Shown in pieces: positions 61,882 to 64,000 of a stretch of 64,000 nucleotides of DNA (position 1 is the stretch's first letter; each line of letters opens with the position of its first letter). Position numbers and translations under genes: made by a program. The notes under the pieces are model-generated. The model made no database searches. It was not told the origin of the DNA and was given only the letters and a program-made list of their open reading frames with translations. This DNA comes from Ceratodon purpureus (Eukaryota; Streptophyta; Bryopsida; Pseudoditrichales; Ditrichaceae): the NCBI GenBank assembly GCA_014871385.1, contig CM026424.1, positions 12,433,115 through 12,497,114 of the forward strand. The letters run 5' to 3'.

Positions 61882-63280
61882 TACACCAGCAGTGGGCTGC
61901 GATGATCAGAGTGAGCAGCCCGGTAGGAAGGCCGGCAAGACAAGAAGGAATGGAAACTGGAGTGATTCGGATTTACAGAAAGCCATGGATGCAGTGACTG
62001 ACCAGGGAATGAATGTGAGAGCTGCAGCCCGAAAATTCGGGATTCCACCAAGTTCATTAAGAGATCACCTCTATGGAATAACTCTAGGCAGAAAGAGAGG
62101 AGCCAAACCAGTTTTACAAGAGATTGAGGAAAAAAAGTTAGTTGATTACTTATTCAAAATGCAGGACTTAGGCCATCCTTTAACCCCAGGCCAACTGAGG
62201 TTAAAGGTGGCCCAAGCAACACAATGTAGGGAAACTCCATGGAGTGCAGTGGGAGTCCCTGGTAAATCATGGCTCAAAAGTTTCAAAAATAGACACCCTG
62301 AATTATCCTCAAGAAAAAGTCAGCCATTGGAGGTAGCAAGGGCAAAGGGATTATGTCCTAGAGTAGTGGCTACTTTATATGAGAATTTGGGGGATCTCTA
62401 TAGTACCTTCAAGTATCCCCCCTCTCACATATGGAATTGTGATGAGTCAGGGGTGCAAGCTGGTAGAAGTGGTGGTGCTACAGTTTTGGCAAGAGTTGGC
62501 AGCAAATCTGTGCATACAATTGAACCAAATGAGAGGGAACATTTGTCAGTTTTGTCATGTATAAATGCAGATGGGGGTAAAATACCTAACTTCTACATTC
62601 TCAAAGGGACATATTACTGTGCAAATTATGTGGAAGACTGTGAAAAGGATGCCCTCATGGCCATGCAGCCTAATGCTTGGATGACCAAGTGGCTTTTCCA
62701 ATCCTGGATTTCATTCTTCATAAAGAATTTGGAGGACGGAGAAGGGATAGATGAGAGAAACAGGCACTTACTTATTCTGGATGGTCACAATTCACATGTG
62801 ACACTTGAGGTGGTGACATGTGCTATGAACTCTGGCCTTGATATAGTCACATTGCCTGCACATACCAGCCATGCACTACAGCCGTTAGACGTTTCTTGTT
62901 TCAAGCCATTTAAGTTAGCTTTCAGACAAATAAGAGACACATGGACATTAGCAAACAAGGGTAGGAAGGTGGAGAAGAAGGATCTCTGTATCTGGACTTC
63001 ACAGGCTTTGGCAAAAGCTCTAACACCAAAGAACATCAGATCTGGTTTCAAAAAAACAGGAATCTACCCCCTAAACAACCAAGCTCTGTCAAAAGAGTTG
63101 CTGCCCTCAGAAGGATTTCAGGAAGGGGGGGACACATACCTGGAAGAGGGCGGGAGCTCCGAAGACGAGGGCTGCAGTGAGTCAGAGGAGGACGAGGGGA
63201 GACCGCCGCCAGAGCTTCGGCACAGTGCTGCACTCACTGGTAAGACAGCTTCCAAACTCCTTCATGTTCAACTCACATGA
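61829..63280 (+). CDS. Pogo/Tigger-type DDE transposase with psq-type HTH
   Basis: A 483-aa frame. Residues about 47-84 form a pipsqueak-type helix-turn-helix (LQKAMDAVTDQGMNVRAAAR, KFGIPPSSLRDHLYG). A second DNA-binding region of CENP-B/Tc5 type follows (about 100-160). The DDE_1 catalytic domain has all three acidic residues: Asp205 in WNCDESGV, Asp318 in LILDGHNSH, Asp354 in LQPLDVSCF. The C-terminus is acidic. A GT donor at 63240 (CACTG/GTAAGA) and an acceptor before 63742 could replace the last 14 codons with a Gly/Ala/Pro-rich exon (63742-63867) that continues past the window. The enzyme would cut and paste elements with CAGT-type ends at TA. Inverted repeats around this copy were not found, so it may be an autonomous element, a remnant, or a domesticated gene. 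Confidence 0.85.
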   Translation: MGRDHMRREGGGVDMGHSTPAVGCDDQSEQPGRKAGKTRRNGNWSDSDLQKAMDAVTDQGMNVRAAARKFGIPPSSLRDHLYGITLGRKRGAKPVLQEIEEKKLVDYLFKMQDLGHPLTPGQLRLKVAQATQCRETPWSAVGVPGKSWLKSFKNRHPELSSRKSQPLEVARAKGLCPRVVATLYENLGDLYSTFKYPPSHIWNCDESGVQAGRSGGATVLARVGSKSVHTIEPNEREHLSVLSCINADGGKIPNFYILKGTYYCANYVEDCEKDALMAMQPNAWMTKWLFQSWISFFIKNLEDGEGIDERNRHLLILDGHNSHVTLEVVTCAMNSGLDIVTLPAHTSHALQPLDVSCFKPFKLAFRQIRDTWTLANKGRKVEKKDLCIWTSQALAKALTPKNIRSGFKKTGIYPLNNQALSKELLPSEGFQEGGDTYLEEGGSSEDEGCSESEEDEGRPPPELRHSAALTGKTASKLLHVQLT

Positions 63281-63490
63281 GTCACTTGCGGTAAGGGTGG
63301 GGATCCTGATAGCTCGGGGGTGTGAGAAGTCCGGGAAAGCTACTCTGTATGGACAGGGAGAGTGCACCAGGGAGTCAAGTTGGGCGAGGGAACACATTTC
63401 TTAAAATAAAAAAAAAAACGGAAGGAGGGGGGGGTTACTCACAGAGCGGTGACACTTGCGGTCTGGTTTCAGTCTATGTCGGCATTCATC

Positions 63491-63544
63491 AAAAAAAAAA
63501 AAAAAAAAAAAAAAAACGACAGGGGGGGGGGGGGGGGGGGGGGG
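63491..63544. repeat. Poly-A (26) and poly-G (23) homopolymers
   Basis: A run of 26 A (63491-63516) and a run of 23 G (63522-63544) lie 5 bp apart. The lengths are probably unreliable in any assembly. Confidence 0.8.
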
Positions 63545-63571
63545 CGGGAGCCGTTAACACCAAGCAGCAGT

Positions 63572-63650
63572 GACACAGCGGCTACGAGTCAAGTGGCATA
63601 GACACAGCGGCTACGAGCTGTGAACAGCAAGCGGCATAGGCACAGCGGCA
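63572..63650 (+). repeat. Short tandem-like repeat
   Basis: GACACAGCGGCTACGAG occurs at 63572-63588 and 63601-63617, with a partial third copy (GGCACAGCGGC) near 63639. It is non-coding as far as can be seen. Confidence 0.7.
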
Positions 63651-64000
63651 ATCAACACCAAGGGTCTGAATTCGGAGACTCACATTTTGAACAAGGTGAC
63701 TGCTCGAATGGTGACTAACTGTGAGACCTTCTGTCCTGCAGGGTCGGCGGAAGAAGGATGCGTGGTCGGCGCTGCTCCACCAACTTCGGCAGGGGCTGCA
63801 GGATCACCAGAAGTCGATGGCGACATCATCGGATCTGCATCAGCTCTACCGAGCACTCCAATTGCAGGTAAAAACTAACCTCCTCCGTGTGCATTTCATT
63901 GCAATCTGCTGGACCTGCGCAGAAGGAACAGTTGCGGTCAGATACTAAACTCTTTCTTTGGATCTGTAGAACAAGGACATGACTTAGCAACCACAAGTGC

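Larger units (their letters stand above)
63281..64000. other. Low-complexity downstream region, gene continuing off the window
   Basis: Holds homopolymer tracts and a short tandem repeat, then a possible downstream exon of the transposase gene (63742-63867, CTGCAG acceptor, GTAAAA donor). The 3' end of that gene would lie beyond 64000. Confidence 0.4.

Noticed and set aside
1..64000. CRISPR arrays, prokaryotic operons, rRNA
   Set aside because: No regularly spaced repeats of that kind; all genes have eukaryotic plant structure.

Overview
This is nuclear DNA from a land plant. The support is GT-AG introns in most genes, AT-rich intergenic DNA, and plant-typical families: an FAE1-type 3-ketoacyl-CoA synthase, a PPR-SMR protein, DC1 zinc-binding domains, a patatin-like protein, a Dabb/HS1-type protein, and a small conserved plant membrane protein. 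Gene spacing is loose, there is no obvious LTR retrotransposon, and several non-autonomous DNA transposons are present. A bryophyte or other non-seed plant fits, but the clade is an inference. All gene models were built by hand from splice signals and reading phase.

Layout. 1-5 kb: AT-rich DNA with an 82-bp tandem duplication and a 307-bp MITE (copy A). 5.2-6.5 kb (+): multipass membrane protein, with a paralog at 19.9-21.1 kb (+). 9.8-11.7 kb (-): a lipase-like alpha/beta hydrolase fused to three C-terminal DC1 domains. 13.2-14.3 kb and 16.2-17.0 kb: a pogo-like and a hAT-like element with clean ends. 18.0-18.7 kb (-): Dabb pseudogene. 23.6-24.3 kb (-): 69-aa membrane protein. 25-31 kb: AT-rich DNA with two more inverted-repeat elements and a two-exon gene broken by a stop. 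31.5-32.9 kb (-): TLC-domain membrane protein. 33.7-34.0 kb: inverted copy B of the MITE. 36.4-38.0 kb (+): KCS. 39.5-41.8 kb (+): cytosolic-type pyruvate kinase. 42.6-45.9 kb (-): PPR-SMR protein. 47.8 kb: a 75-bp retroposed insert. 50.0-51.3 kb (-): 320-aa membrane protein of unknown family. 55.8-59.4 kb (-): eight-exon patatin-like protein. 60.4 kb (+): tRNA-Pro(UGG). 61.2-63.9 kb (+): pogo/Tigger-type DDE transposase.

The genes do not form an operon or a shared pathway. They are independent housekeeping or lipid-related genes (KCS, TLC, lipase-like, patatin-like) on both strands. The most unusual items are three. The patatin-like protein has Ala in place of the catalytic Ser (GTATGG) and ends in a roughly 290-residue Lys/Glu/Pro- then Tyr/Ser-rich tail. 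The lipase-like fold is fused to DC1 domains. The window also holds non-autonomous DNA transposons of several superfamilies with readable target-site duplications, together with an intact-looking DDE transposase whose upstream ORF is separated from it by a shift at a 10-G tract.
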